Source: Streptomyces sp. SID13726 (GTDB lineage: Bacteria > Actinomycetota > Actinomycetes > Streptomycetales > Streptomycetaceae). Taken from it: a stretch of 64,000 nt of DNA. The position numbers and the translations under genes are program-made. The DNA lies in the NCBI RefSeq assembly GCF_010548375.1, contig NZ_JAAGLY010000006.1:492611-556610 (forward strand), read 5' to 3'. The stretch's first letter is position 1. Each line of letters begins with the position of its first letter. This document shows, piece after piece, positions 33,361 to 42,501 of this stretch. The notes under the pieces are model-generated. The model saw only the letters and a program-made list of their open reading frames with translations, did not search any database and was not told the DNA's origin.

Positions 33361-35142
33361 ATGGGACGTCACAGCTTGCCCGATCAGTATGGGGCGGGCG
33401 GCAGCGACCCCCGCCCACGAGCGCGCCGCCGCACGGTGGCCGTCGCGACGGTGCTCGTCCTGACCGTCGCCGGGGGCACCGCGGCCGCCGTCCAGGGCGG
33501 TCTGCTCTCCTTCGGCCGCTCCTGCCGGGACGAGGCCGTACGCCTTGAGGTGGCCGCCTCCCCCGACGTGGCGCCGGCGCTCCAGGCCGCGGCCGACCGG
33601 GCCCGTGACGACAACCTCACCTCCGACGGGCGCTGTCTGGACGTCACGGTGACCGCGCGCGAGTCGTACAAGGTGCGGGACGCGCTCGTGGCCGGCAAGG
33701 ACCCCGGCGCGCAGGTGTGGGTGCCGGACTCGGACGTGTGGGTCGAGCAGATCGGCGCGGACGGCGGCGCGACGGAGGTGGCCCGGGTGGGCAACGTGGC
33801 CTCCAGCCCGGTCGGGATGGCGATGGTGCCGGCCGCCGCGAAGTCGCTGGGGTGGCCGAAGAAGACGTACGCCTGGCTGGAGCTGGCCGGTGCCACCCTC
33901 CAGGACGACTCCCTCAAGCTGGGCGCGGCCGACCCCGCGCGCAGTGCGACCGGGCTGCTCGCCCTCACCCAGCTCAGCAGTGCGGCCGGCAAGGTCGAGG
34001 GCGGGGAGACGCAGGCCGCGGCGATGATGAAGTCGCTCTCGCAGCGCATCTCCGACAGCGACGGACAGCTCGTCGAGACGCTGCCGCGCGACTCCTCGGG
34101 GACCGAGCAGGGCAACCCCAAGCGCAACCAGGCGCTGGTCCTGTCGGAGCAGGCGGCGTTCGCGTACAACTCCTCGGCCGACTCCGAGGGCGCCCTGGAC
34201 TTCTTCTACCCCAAGGACGGCTCACCGCGGCTCGACTACCCCTACGCCCTCGTCGACCAGGCGCGGCTGAGCACCGACGAGAGCCGGGCGGCGGTCCGGT
34301 TCATGACGTATCTGCGCAAGCCCGAGCAGGAACAGCTGCTCACGGACCGGGGGTTCCGCACCTCCGACGACCAGGTGTCGGCCTCGCTGGTCGCGAAGGC
34401 CGGGGGCAAGGTGCCGCAGCCGTACGCGTCGGCGGCCGGTGAGCCCGCGTCGGCGTCGGCGCTCCAGGAGGCGCTGGGCACCTGGACGATCACCGTGCAG
34501 AGCGCGCGGATCACCACGGTCGTGGACGCGTCCTCGTCCATGTCGGAGGCCGTGCCGGGCACCGGGCGCTCCCGTATGGACGTCACCAAGGCGTCCCTCC
34601 TCCAGGCCCTCGCGACCTTCACGCAGGAGGACGAGATCGGGCTGTGGGAGTTCTCCACCAAGCTCGACGGCGACAAGGACTACAAGGTCCTGGTGCCGAC
34701 CGAGCGGCTGGGCGCCGGCGCGGACGGGGGCGGCACCCAACGGGAGCGGCTGTCGGCGGCGTTCGGCGACCTGGAGCCGGTGCCGGGCGGTGCGACGGGG
34801 CTGTACGACACCACCCTGGCCGCGTACAAGTCGGCGACGTCCTCCTACGCCCAGGGCAAGTTCAACGCGCTGGTCGTCCTCACCGACGGCGTGAACCAGG
34901 ACCCGGGCAGCATCTCGCGCGGCGCCCTCGTGTCCCAGCTGGAGAAGCTCTCCAGCCCGCAGCGCCCGGTCCCCCTCATCGTCATCGCGGTGGGCCCCGA
35001 CGCCGACCGGGCCGAGGCCGAACAGCTGGCCGAGGCCACGGGCGGCTCCGGCCAGCAGGTCAACAACCCGGCCCAGATCCACACGGTGATCCTCAAGGCG
35101 ATCGTGGCGGCGGGCGCCCAGGGAGCGGGCAACGCCGAATGA
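33361..35142 (+). CDS. Secreted substrate-binding plus VWA-domain protein
   Basis: The 593-residue protein has one N-terminal membrane anchor or signal (RRRTVAVATVLVLTVAGGTA) after a short cytosolic start. A periplasmic-binding-like domain follows (about 55-365, e.g. SYKVRDALVAGKDPGAQVWV), then a VWA domain with a full MIDAS (VVDASSSMSE, later VVLTDGVNQD). It likely acts outside the membrane in binding protein or ligand with a metal-dependent adhesion site. It begins at ATG 33361 after a 200-bp upstream gap. It converges on the GCS2 gene. Confidence 0.8.
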   Translation: MGRHSLPDQYGAGGSDPRPRARRRTVAVATVLVLTVAGGTAAAVQGGLLSFGRSCRDEAVRLEVAASPDVAPALQAAADRARDDNLTSDGRCLDVTVTARESYKVRDALVAGKDPGAQVWVPDSDVWVEQIGADGGATEVARVGNVASSPVGMAMVPAAAKSLGWPKKTYAWLELAGATLQDDSLKLGAADPARSATGLLALTQLSSAAGKVEGGETQAAAMMKSLSQRISDSDGQLVETLPRDSSGTEQGNPKRNQALVLSEQAAFAYNSSADSEGALDFFYPKDGSPRLDYPYALVDQARLSTDESRAAVRFMTYLRKPEQEQLLTDRGFRTSDDQVSASLVAKAGGKVPQPYASAAGEPASASALQEALGTWTITVQSARITTVVDASSSMSEAVPGTGRSRMDVTKASLLQALATFTQEDEIGLWEFSTKLDGDKDYKVLVPTERLGAGADGGGTQRERLSAAFGDLEPVPGGATGLYDTTLAAYKSATSSYAQGKFNALVVLTDGVNQDPGSISRGALVSQLEKLSSPQRPVPLIVIAVGPDADRAEAEQLAEATGGSGQQVNNPAQIHTVILKAIVAAGAQGAGNAE

Positions 35143-35152
35143 CGGCCACCCG

Positions 35153-36670
35153 CTACCCCAGCGAAGCGGGCTCCGGCAGACCCACCGGCCAGGTGTGCAC
35201 CGGCTCCCCGCTGTGCATCAGCTCGCCGTACCGCCGTGTCGTCGCCGCCAGCGCCGCGTCCCGTGCGAGACCCGCCTCCAGGGCCCCGTGGAACGTCGCC
35301 GCCTGCCAGGACGCCCCGTTGGCCCGGCGGCGGCACCGCTCCTCGATGACGCCGAGGTAGAGGTCCCGGTCGGCGGGCTCGACGCCCCACGCGGCGAGCC
35401 CCGACTCGGCGAGCGGCAGCAGTTCGTCGCGTACGAGACTCACCGCGTCGACCTCGACCGTGCCGCCGTGGCGTCCGCGCCGGGGCCAGGTCATGCGCGC
35501 GTCGATGCCGTGCCGGCAGGCCGCGTCGAAGTTGGCCGCGGCCGCCTCGAAGGGCAGCCGGGTCCACACCGGGCGCGACTCCTCGGCGAGGGCGCGGACG
35601 AGGCCGTAGTAGAAGGCCGCGTTGGCGATGACGTCCGTGACGGTGGGCCCGGCGGGCAGCACCCGGTTCTCGACACGCAGATGCGGGACGCCGTCGGCGA
35701 TGCCGTAGACGGGCCGGTTCCAGCGGTACACCGTGCCGTTGTGCAGGACGAGTTCGGCGAGCGAGGGCACCCCTCCCTCGTCGAGGACCGCCAGCGGGTC
35801 CTCCTCGTCGCAGATCGGCAGCAGCGCAGGGAAGTAGCGCAGGTTCTCCTCGAACAGGTCGTACGCCGAGGAGATCCACCGCTCCCCGAACCAGGTGCGC
35901 GGCCGCACCCCCTGCGCCTGGAGCTCCGGCGGGCGGGTGTCCGTGGACTGCTGGAAGAGCGGTGGCCGGGACTCCCGCCACAGCTCGCGCCCGAACAGGA
36001 ACGGCGAGTTGGCGCCTACGGCGATCTGCACCCCGGCGACCGCCTGCGCGGCGTTCCACACGTCGGCGAACCGGCCGGGGGTGACCTGGAGGTGCAGCTG
36101 CACGGAGGTGCAGGCGGCCTCCGGGGCGATCGACTTGGACGTGCAGGTGAGCCGCTCCACCCCGTCGATGTCGAGGAGGAAGTCCTCACCGCGCGCGGCG
36201 ACGATCTGGTCGTTGAGCAGGGTGTAGCGGTCGACGTCGGAGAGGTTGGAGGAGACCAGGTCGTCCCGGTCGAGGGTCGGCAGAATGCCGATCATCACGA
36301 TTCCCGCGTCGACCTCGCCCGCTTTACGGTCGGCATATGCCAGGGACGTACGGAGTTCCTCGGCCAGCCGGTCGAATACCCTGCCGCCCAGCCGGTGTGG
36401 GGCTATGTTGACTTCCAGATTGAACATGGCGAGTTCTGTTTGGAAATCTCGGCTCGCGATGCGCTCAAGCACCTCTCCGTTCAGCATTCTCGGCATACCG
36501 TCGGCGCCGACCAGGTTCAATTCGATCTCCAGGCCCATGAGGTTCTTCGGGCGATCGAACCGCTGCTCCGCCAGGAGCCGCTCCAGCCCCGTCAGACACC
36601 TGCGGAGCTTGTCGCGGTAGTGCTGGCGATCGGACAGGTCGAACCGGCCTGCCACGACCTTCTCCCCCAT
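35153..36670 (-). CDS. Glutamate-cysteine ligase-like protein (GCS2 family)
   Basis: The 505-residue protein carries MGLEIELNLVGADGMPRMLN (glutamate/Mg site), a SVQLHLQVTPGRFADVWNAA core and PHLRVENRVLPAGPTVTDVI (GCS2 signature). The family joins Glu and Cys with ATP. Streptomyces make mycothiol rather than glutathione, and the egt (ergothioneine) genes are not adjacent, so the real substrate is unclear. ATG 36670 has GGAGGG eight bases upstream. Upstream lies an unusually AT-rich 525-bp intergenic region. Confidence 0.85.
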   Translation of the reverse strand: MGEKVVAGRFDLSDRQHYRDKLRRCLTGLERLLAEQRFDRPKNLMGLEIELNLVGADGMPRMLNGEVLERIASRDFQTELAMFNLEVNIAPHRLGGRVFDRLAEELRTSLAYADRKAGEVDAGIVMIGILPTLDRDDLVSSNLSDVDRYTLLNDQIVAARGEDFLLDIDGVERLTCTSKSIAPEAACTSVQLHLQVTPGRFADVWNAAQAVAGVQIAVGANSPFLFGRELWRESRPPLFQQSTDTRPPELQAQGVRPRTWFGERWISSAYDLFEENLRYFPALLPICDEEDPLAVLDEGGVPSLAELVLHNGTVYRWNRPVYGIADGVPHLRVENRVLPAGPTVTDVIANAAFYYGLVRALAEESRPVWTRLPFEAAAANFDAACRHGIDARMTWPRRGRHGGTVEVDAVSLVRDELLPLAESGLAAWGVEPADRDLYLGVIEERCRRRANGASWQAATFHGALEAGLARDAALAATTRRYGELMHSGEPVHTWPVGLPEPASLG

Positions 36671-37195
36671 CGAAGCGTCCCTCCTCGATGCGTCATGAGT
36701 CAGGTGGGATGATGCCCAGCCGGAACGATCGGTAACGTCCCACGACGGCCCCGGGCCCGCTACGCTGTCGGATGTGACCGGTGGCACATTCACTCGGCAT
36801 GAAGCTGTCAGCAGTTTCGAGTGCCCTGAAGAACTCGTGAAAAACGCCGACGAGAATTGGCCGACCGCTTCCCGGGCATTTTCCGAGGTCACCGCAGTGG
36901 ACTCGACACGCAATCGGGATGATTCCCACGTATCGCCGACCGAATGGTCCCTTGCTTCGCGTGCCGGAAACGGCTAGACGAAACACCGTCTGAACACATG
37001 TCGTATAAACTCCGCGAACAAGGCAGAGGGTTGGCACCCGCGGTCCTGGATCCTGCCGTCAGGTGACGTACGGCAGTCCTCACCCGTACCCGCGTCACCG
37101 GACCCCGGCCCCCGCCTCTCTGACCCCGTGAGCTGACAGCGCCGTCCGCCCCCGCCCTCGCGCCACCATGCCTGTCGAATGAGAGGCGACCCACC
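36671..37195. other. AT-richer intergenic region upstream of two genes
   Basis: These 525 bases lie between the minus-strand GCS2 gene and a plus-strand hypothetical gene. Third-position bias disappears, and the short open frames (for example GTG 36774 to 36977) have no coding character, so I treat it as promoter DNA or a remnant. No long repeat or riboswitch was seen. Confidence 0.5.
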
Positions 37196-37762
37196 ATGCC
37201 GCTGCATGTCCCCCCGGCACCCGCACCAGCACTTCGCACGGTCCTCACCGCACTCGGTTCGCCCACCGCCGTGCGCGAGGCCAGGACCCCCTCCCTGCTG
37301 CGCGCCCAGGGACCCGTGACCCCCGAACTGCCACTGCCCGTACACGTCCTGGACGGCACCGCCACCCGGCTGACCGGGTGGCGTTTCCTGATCCGCTGCG
37401 GCGAGCGCTCGGTGGCCGCGGCGGAGACCATGCTGACCCCGGACGGCTGGGCGTTCTCGCACTTCTTCGAGGGGCCCTACATCCCGTCCACCGAGCGCGC
37501 GCTGCGCCAGGCGGAGGTGATGCCGCAGCCGTACCAGCCGCGCCTGCTGTCGATCCCGGGCCTGTACATGCTCGCGCTCTGGCTGCACGGCGACTGCGCG
37601 GCGGACGCCGCCACGGGCCGGCTCGCCGCCACCGACCTCCTGGTGCCGCTGGCACCGGCCCCGCCCGGTATCGCGGCCCACCGGCCGCACCGCGCCGCCG
37701 AACTCCTCCCGGTGCTGACCCATCGGGTGACTCCGGCGCCCCTGCTCGGCTCACCGGCCTGA
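37196..37762 (+). CDS. Hypothetical protein, 188 residues
   Basis: Starts MPLHVPPAPAPALRTVLTAL at ATG 37196, with GAGAGG upstream. Conserved-looking segments are GWRFLIRCGERSVAAAETML, GWAFSHFFEGPYIPSTERAL and SIPGLYMLALWLHGDCAADA. It is soluble and has no signal peptide. The pattern fits a Streptomyces-specific protein of unknown function; no domain is recognised. Codon use is typical of the host. It is a single gene with a long 5' region and a regulatory-looking 3' region. Confidence 0.7.
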   Translation: MPLHVPPAPAPALRTVLTALGSPTAVREARTPSLLRAQGPVTPELPLPVHVLDGTATRLTGWRFLIRCGERSVAAAETMLTPDGWAFSHFFEGPYIPSTERALRQAEVMPQPYQPRLLSIPGLYMLALWLHGDCAADAATGRLAATDLLVPLAPAPPGIAAHRPHRAAELLPVLTHRVTPAPLLGSPA

Positions 37763-37883
37763 GCCCCGCGCTCCCGCGCGACACCCTCGTACCCCGCCCC
37801 GAATTCCGGGTAGCGGGGTACGACGTTGTTTCCGGGGCCATTAGGGTCGTGCGAAATCCCCGGGCTCCGCACAGAAACTCATT

Positions 37884-37916
37884 TGCTCGTACGAGCACAC
37901 AATTGCTCGGACGAGC
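37884..37916. promoter_or_regulatory. Tandem palindromes TGCTCGTACGAGCA
   Basis: A perfect 14-bp palindrome TGCTCGTACGAGCA (37884-37897) is followed 20 bp later by TGCTCGGACGAGC (37904-37916), a second, imperfect copy. Two sites two helical turns apart suggest cooperative binding by a dimeric regulator. The nearest downstream gene is the DUF5999 gene at 38116. No regulator can be named. Confidence 0.55.
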
Positions 37917-38115
37917 CGTGTACGGCCCTGACTCCAGGTGGACTAGCCCCATCCGGCCACGACGAACCACCCGAAGGGACAGTGCAGTTGGGATGAACCA
38001 TCCAGCCGGGTGAAGCGTCATCAACCTGTGAAGAAGTGGTGATGCGAAATCCCTGCGGATTGACGCCCGTGGGGCAACACTGGGTTCAGACTGAGTAATC
38101 ACGACGGGGGACGTC

Positions 38116-38343
38116 ATGACCACAACACAGCGAAAGATCCCACCAATGTGCCAGCACCAGCCGCCGTGTCCCACCGCTGACTCCACCGACCGGGAATGCG
38201 CCCGCCTCGTGGCGCACCACCCGGAACAGGGCTGGAGCCTGCTGTGCAACGGCGTCCTGCTCTTCGAGGACACCGGTGAGCTCCTGCCCGACGGCCGGGT
38301 CATCGCCCCGCACCGCCCGCTCGCGGCGGCCACGGCAGCCTGA
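38116..38343 (+). CDS. DUF5999-family small protein
   Basis: The 75-residue protein contains MCQHQPPCPTADSTDRECAR, then VAHHPEQGWSLLCNGVLLFE and DTGELLPDGRVIAPHRPLAA, which I recognise as DUF5999, a short Streptomyces-wide protein of unknown function. Two Cys in CQHQPPCP and one in LLCNG could bind metal. The real start may be the internal ATG of MCQHQPP, but ATG 38116 follows GGGGG at a fitting distance. Confidence 0.8.
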   Translation: MTTTQRKIPPMCQHQPPCPTADSTDRECARLVAHHPEQGWSLLCNGVLLFEDTGELLPDGRVIAPHRPLAAATAA

Positions 38344-38487
38344 GCACGACCGGGCGGCCGCCGTTCCGTCCGGAGACCTTGAGGGGCCGGCTCGCAGCGC
38401 CTGACTGCGCACCGGCCCCGACGCATGTCCGACGGCGATCACTCCCTGTGATGCCTTGTGTATGCCCCCACCTTTCCGGAAGACTCC

Positions 38488-38498
38488 TGGAAGTTTCG
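38488..38498 (+). promoter_or_regulatory. Possible CGAAAGTTTCG-like site ahead of the LacI gene
   Basis: TGGAAGTTTCG, 58 bp before the start of the LacI regulator, matches the CGAAAGTTTCG palindrome of the ABC-transporter promoter at 9 of 11 positions. It would allow autoregulation. Weak on its own. Confidence 0.35.
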
Positions 38499-38556
38499 AG
38501 GCCCGGCCGCAGTCGACGGTCCGTCGCTGTCGAGGCTCCGACGCGGAGGTGGGCAA

Positions 38557-39594
38557 GTGACAGCAGGCCGGGCCGGCGCCGAGCCCCGGGGCAGAATCAC
38601 CATCACGGAGATCGCCCGGCAGGCCGGAGTCTCGGTACCCACGGTGTCCCGGGTGGTCAACGGCCGCTCCGACGTCTCCCCGCGCACCCGCGCCCGGGTC
38701 GAGGAACTGCTCCAGCGGTACGGCTACCGCAAGCGCCCCGCGGCCCCCGGCACGCTGGCCGCCCTGCTCGACCTGGTCTTCAACGACCTGGACAGCCCCT
38801 GGGCCGTGGAGATCATCCGAGGGGTCGAGGAGGCCGCCCACGCGGAGGGCGCCGGCACCGTGGTCTCCGCGATCCACGGCCGCTCGGGCGACGCCCGCGA
38901 GTGGATGCGCAATCTGCGCGCCCGCGCCTCCGACGGCGTCATCCTGGTCACCTCGGCGCTGGAGCCGGTCCTCCACGACGAACTGCGCATCCTCGGCGTC
39001 CCGCTGGTGGTCGTCGACCCGGCCGGCTCGCCCGCGCTGGACGCCCCCACCATCGGCGCCGCCAACTGGTCGGGCGGGCTCGCGGCCACCGAGCACCTGC
39101 TGTCGCTGGGCCACCGCAGGATCGGCCTGATCGCCGGGCCGCCCCGGCTGCTCTGCTCCCGGGCCCGCTTCGACGGCTACCGGGCCGCACTGGAAGGCGC
39201 CGGGCTCACCCTCGACGAGTCGCTTGTCGTGCCGGGCGACTTCCATCCGGAGTCCGGCTTCGCGGGCTGCGAGAAACTCCTCGACCTGCCCGAGCCGCCG
39301 ACCGCCGTGTTCGCGGCCAGCGACCAGATGGCGCTCGGCGCGATCGAGGCGCTCAGGCGACGCGGCCTGCGGGTGCCGCAGGACATGAGCCTGGTGGGTT
39401 TCGACGACCTTCCGGAAGTCCGCTGGTCGGCACCCCCGCTGACCACGGTCCGCCAACCCCTCGCCGACATGGGCAAGTTGGCCGTCCGCACGGTCCTCGA
39501 ACTGGCCCGCGCCGAGGGCCCGGACACCCCGCGCGTGGAACTGGGCACGGAACTGGTGGTGCGGTCGAGCACCGCACCACCAACCCCCCGATGA
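38557..39594 (+). CDS. LacI-family regulator of the xylan/xylooligosaccharide locus
   Basis: The 345-residue protein has the LacI helix-turn-helix ITITEIARQAGVSVPTVSRV followed by the hinge, then a periplasmic-binding-type sensor (LAALLDLVFNDLDSPWAVEI, GLAATEHLLSLGHRRIGLIA, VFAASDQMALGAIEALRRRG). GTG 38557 follows GGAGGTGGG; the upstream open frame is not coding. It converges with the GH10 xylanase gene, 6 bp apart. With the CGAAA-N-TTTCG site before the binding-protein gene, it is probably the XlnR/BxlR-type repressor released by xylobiose or related sugars (inference). Confidence 0.9.
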   Translation: MTAGRAGAEPRGRITITEIARQAGVSVPTVSRVVNGRSDVSPRTRARVEELLQRYGYRKRPAAPGTLAALLDLVFNDLDSPWAVEIIRGVEEAAHAEGAGTVVSAIHGRSGDAREWMRNLRARASDGVILVTSALEPVLHDELRILGVPLVVVDPAGSPALDAPTIGAANWSGGLAATEHLLSLGHRRIGLIAGPPRLLCSRARFDGYRAALEGAGLTLDESLVVPGDFHPESGFAGCEKLLDLPEPPTAVFAASDQMALGAIEALRRRGLRVPQDMSLVGFDDLPEVRWSAPPLTTVRQPLADMGKLAVRTVLELARAEGPDTPRVELGTELVVRSSTAPPTPR

Positions 39595-39600
39595 GTACGG

Positions 39601-40626
39601 CTACTTCAGCGCGTCCCTGATCGCGAAGTACGCCGGCTTCGGCTGAAGCTGCTCGTCCCACGGCAGCGCGGCGCCCTGGCCCTCGAAGAAGGCGGGTATC
39701 CAGCTGTACTTGTCCGTATAGTCCCAGACGGTGATGCCGACGCACCTGCGCACGGCCAGGCACGCGTCGGTCAAGTCCGCGTACCACTCGGCCTGTTGGG
39801 CCAGCTTCTCCTCGGTCGCCGGCAGGACCATCCGGATGTCGACCTCGGTGAGCGCGGTGTCGAGCCCCAGCTTCGAGAAGCGGCGGAGGTTGTCCTCCAG
39901 GGTGGTCGGATAGCCGTACTGGAGGGCAAGGTGGGCCTGGAGGCCGATGCCGTCGAGCGGGACGCCCTGCGCCTTCAGCTCCTTGGCCAGGTTGTAGTAG
40001 GCGTCGCTCTTCGGGCCGACTCCCTCGATGTTGTAGTCGTTGAGGTAGAGCTTGACCTTGGGGTCGGCCTGCCGCGCCCAGCGCAGGGCGTCGGCGATGT
40101 AACCGGGACCGAGGGTCTTGTAGAAGACGGTCTCGCGGTAGGTGCCGTCCTCGTTGAACGCCTCGTTGACGACGTCCCAGGCGAACACCTTGCCCCGGTA
40201 GTGCCGTACCTCGGTCTGGATGTGCTTCTTCAGTACGGCACGGAGCTCGGCGGCCGTCCACTCACGCGAGGTGATCCAGCCGGGCAACTGGCTGTGCCAG
40301 ACCAGGGTGTGGCCACGCACCTTCTGGTGGTTCGCACGGGCGAGGTTCACGATCTCGTCGCCGTTGGTCCAGTCGAAGACCCCCTGCTGGGGCTCGGTGG
40401 CGTACCACTTCATGCCGTTGCCCGGCGTGATCTGGTCGAACTCGCTGCCCAGGATCTTCTTGTACGGCCCGTCGACCAGCTCGGGGTTGTCGGTGGCACT
40501 GCCGAAGTAGCGGCCGTGGCGCTGGGCCAAGTCGGCGAGGGTGGCGGGCTTTCCGTGGGCCTGTACCACCGGGGCGCTGACGGCGACCAGCGCGGCGGCC
40601 AGAAGGCAGACAAGTCTCTTGCGCAT
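39601..40626 (-). CDS. Secreted GH10 endo-1,4-beta-xylanase
   Basis: The 341-residue protein has a signal peptide (MRKRLVCLLAAALVAVSAPV, cut after VQAHG) and a full GH10 domain. WDVVNEAFNED carries the acid/base Glu, and TALTEVDIRM carries the nucleophile Glu; PGNGMKWYATEPQQGVFDWT and HTLVWHSQLPGW are also GH10 hallmarks. No carbohydrate-binding module is attached, so it is a compact enzyme. It is last in an operon after two sugar permeases and a binding protein, so it makes short xylan chains that the transporter takes in. ATG 40626 has GAGGAG upstream. Confidence 0.93.
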   Translation of the reverse strand: MRKRLVCLLAAALVAVSAPVVQAHGKPATLADLAQRHGRYFGSATDNPELVDGPYKKILGSEFDQITPGNGMKWYATEPQQGVFDWTNGDEIVNLARANHQKVRGHTLVWHSQLPGWITSREWTAAELRAVLKKHIQTEVRHYRGKVFAWDVVNEAFNEDGTYRETVFYKTLGPGYIADALRWARQADPKVKLYLNDYNIEGVGPKSDAYYNLAKELKAQGVPLDGIGLQAHLALQYGYPTTLEDNLRRFSKLGLDTALTEVDIRMVLPATEEKLAQQAEWYADLTDACLAVRRCVGITVWDYTDKYSWIPAFFEGQGAALPWDEQLQPKPAYFAIRDALK

Positions 40627-40681
40627 GGGGCGACTCCTCACGTGCGGGGGTGGGTGAGCCGTACTGGTGACGACGCCGGGG

Positions 40682-41500
40682 TCAGCCTTTCGTGGCCCCG
40701 GCGGTCAGGCCGCCGACGAGCTGGCGCTCGGCGACCGAGTAGAAGGCGAGGGCGGGGACCATCGCCAGGACGAGATAGGCGAAGACCCGGGCGTACTCGG
40801 CGGAGTACTGGCCCTGGAACTGCTGCACGCCGATGGGCAGCGTCCACCACGTGTTGTCGGTGAACACCAGCAGCGGCAGCATGAAGTTGTTCCAGCTGGT
40901 GACGACGGCGAGCACCGAGACCGTGCCGAGCGCGGGCCGGGCCATGGGCAGCAGGACGCGCCAGAAGAACCCGAAGGAGGTGCAGCCGTCGAGGGTGGCC
41001 GCCTCCTCCAACTCCCCCGGTATCTCCCGGAAGAAGGCCCGCAGGATGATGATCGTCATCGGCAGTCCGAAGGCGGCCTGCGGGAGGATCACGCCGAGCG
41101 GGTTGTCGAGCAGGTTCATCGAGCGCAGCAGCAGGAAGAGCGGGAGCACCGCCACCGCGAAGGGGAACATCAGCCCCATCGTGAAGAGCGTGAACAGTGC
41201 CTCCCGGCCCCGGAAGGCGAACCGCGCGAAGGAGAACGCGGCCAGCGCGGACGCGGCGACCACCAGCACCGTCGTACCGACCGCGATCAGCGTGCTGCTG
41301 CCGAGCAGTCGCCAGAAGTCGCTCCCGCCGAGGATGTCGGTGTAGTTGCCCGTGAGCCAGTGCTTCGGCAGTCCGAAGGGGTTGCTGGAGAGTTCGTCGG
41401 TGGACTTGAAGCCGGACAGGACGGCGTAGACGAGGGGGACGACCATGACGGCCCCGACGAGCATCAGGATCGCGTGCAACGGCAGGTTCTTGCGGCTCAC
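40682..41500 (-). CDS. Sugar ABC transporter permease (MalG-type)
   Basis: The 272-residue protein has six membrane segments and the EAA loop ELEEAATLDGCTSFGFFWRV followed by LPMARPALGTV, as in CUT1 carbohydrate permeases of the MalG branch. It pairs with the MalF-type permease, whose TGA its GTG start overlaps (GTGA at 41497-41500). The binding protein lies before them. No ATPase gene is in the operon, which is normal in Streptomyces, where MsiK from elsewhere serves many sugar importers (general knowledge; not visible here). Confidence 0.92.
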   Translation of the reverse strand: MSRKNLPLHAILMLVGAVMVVPLVYAVLSGFKSTDELSSNPFGLPKHWLTGNYTDILGGSDFWRLLGSSTLIAVGTTVLVVAASALAAFSFARFAFRGREALFTLFTMGLMFPFAVAVLPLFLLLRSMNLLDNPLGVILPQAAFGLPMTIIILRAFFREIPGELEEAATLDGCTSFGFFWRVLLPMARPALGTVSVLAVVTSWNNFMLPLLVFTDNTWWTLPIGVQQFQGQYSAEYARVFAYLVLAMVPALAFYSVAERQLVGGLTAGATKG

Positions 41501-42495
41501 TTGCCGTCCCCCCTCATGGTCGTGGTGGCCCCTTCGAGGTCGCGGCGGAGCACGAACCGCTGGTAGGCGAGGGCGAAGACGAGGCAGATGCCGAACATGA
41601 CCACGCTGATCGCGCTGGCGTAGCCGACCTGGTAGCGCTTGAAGCCGTACTGGAACATGGTCACGGCCATGGTCTCGGAGTGGTGGTCGGGCCCGCCCTG
41701 GGTGACCACCCACACCAGGTCGAAGAGCTGGATCGACCCGATGACCGACAGGAAGACGCTGATCCGCAGGGTGGGCGCGAGCAGCGGCAGGGTGACGTTG
41801 CGGAACCGCTGCCAGGCGGAGGCGCCGTCGATGAGCGCGGCCTCGGTCAACTCCCGTGGTATCGACTGGAGTCCGGCCAGGTAGAGCATCATGTGGAAGC
41901 CGAAGTACTTCCAGGTCATGACGAGGAAGAGGGTCGCCATGACGTACGAGGGGTCGGCGAACCACAGTCCTCCCACGCCGTCGAGGCCGACCGCGCCGAG
42001 CACGTGGTCGGCGAGTCCGGAGTCCGGGGCGAAGACCATGCTGAACAGCACGCCCGTGATCGCCTCGGACAGGACGTAGGGCGCGAAGAACAGCATCCGG
42101 TAGACGGCCCGGCCGCGCAGCCGCTGGTTGAGCAGCACCGCCATGGCGAGCGCGAACGGCAGTTGGAGCGCGAGGGAGAGCACGACCAGGACGAGACAGC
42201 GCCACAGGTCGCCGAGGAAGACCGGGTTGTCGAAGAGCTGGGTGAAGTTGTCGGTGCCGACGTAGTCGGACGGCATGCCGAAGCCGCCCCACCGGAAGAA
42301 GGCGGCGTACAGCGCGAACAGCATCGGCAGCAGGACCATGCCGATGAACAGCACCAGGGCGGGCAGTTGGAAGCCGACCGCGGTGAGCCAGTGCAGGACC
42401 CGCCGTCGGCCCCGCCCCCGGGCCCTGACCGATTCCGGGGGCGGGAGTTCGGTGCCCGGACCGCTCCGCTTGTCTGCGAGGAACGTGGAGGTCAT
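41497..42495 (-). CDS. Sugar ABC transporter permease (MalF-type)
   Basis: The 332-residue protein has six predicted membrane segments after a charged N-terminus, and the EAA loop IPRELTEAALIDGASAWQRF followed by RNVTLPLLAPTLR. It is the MalF-type partner of the downstream MalG-type permease. It follows the binding protein by 6 bp, so the three genes are one operon. The long basic start (KRSGPGTELPPPESVRARGR) is cytosolic. Substrate is inferred from the adjacent xylanase. Confidence 0.92.
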   Translation of the reverse strand: MTSTFLADKRSGPGTELPPPESVRARGRGRRRVLHWLTAVGFQLPALVLFIGMVLLPMLFALYAAFFRWGGFGMPSDYVGTDNFTQLFDNPVFLGDLWRCLVLVVLSLALQLPFALAMAVLLNQRLRGRAVYRMLFFAPYVLSEAITGVLFSMVFAPDSGLADHVLGAVGLDGVGGLWFADPSYVMATLFLVMTWKYFGFHMMLYLAGLQSIPRELTEAALIDGASAWQRFRNVTLPLLAPTLRISVFLSVIGSIQLFDLVWVVTQGGPDHHSETMAVTMFQYGFKRYQVGYASAISVVMFGICLVFALAYQRFVLRRDLEGATTTMRGDGK

Positions 42496-42501
42496 CGCGG
42501 G

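Noticed and set aside
36774..36977. Possible 67-residue gene starting at GTG
   Set aside because: No third-position GC bias, no ribosome site, no recognisable domain.
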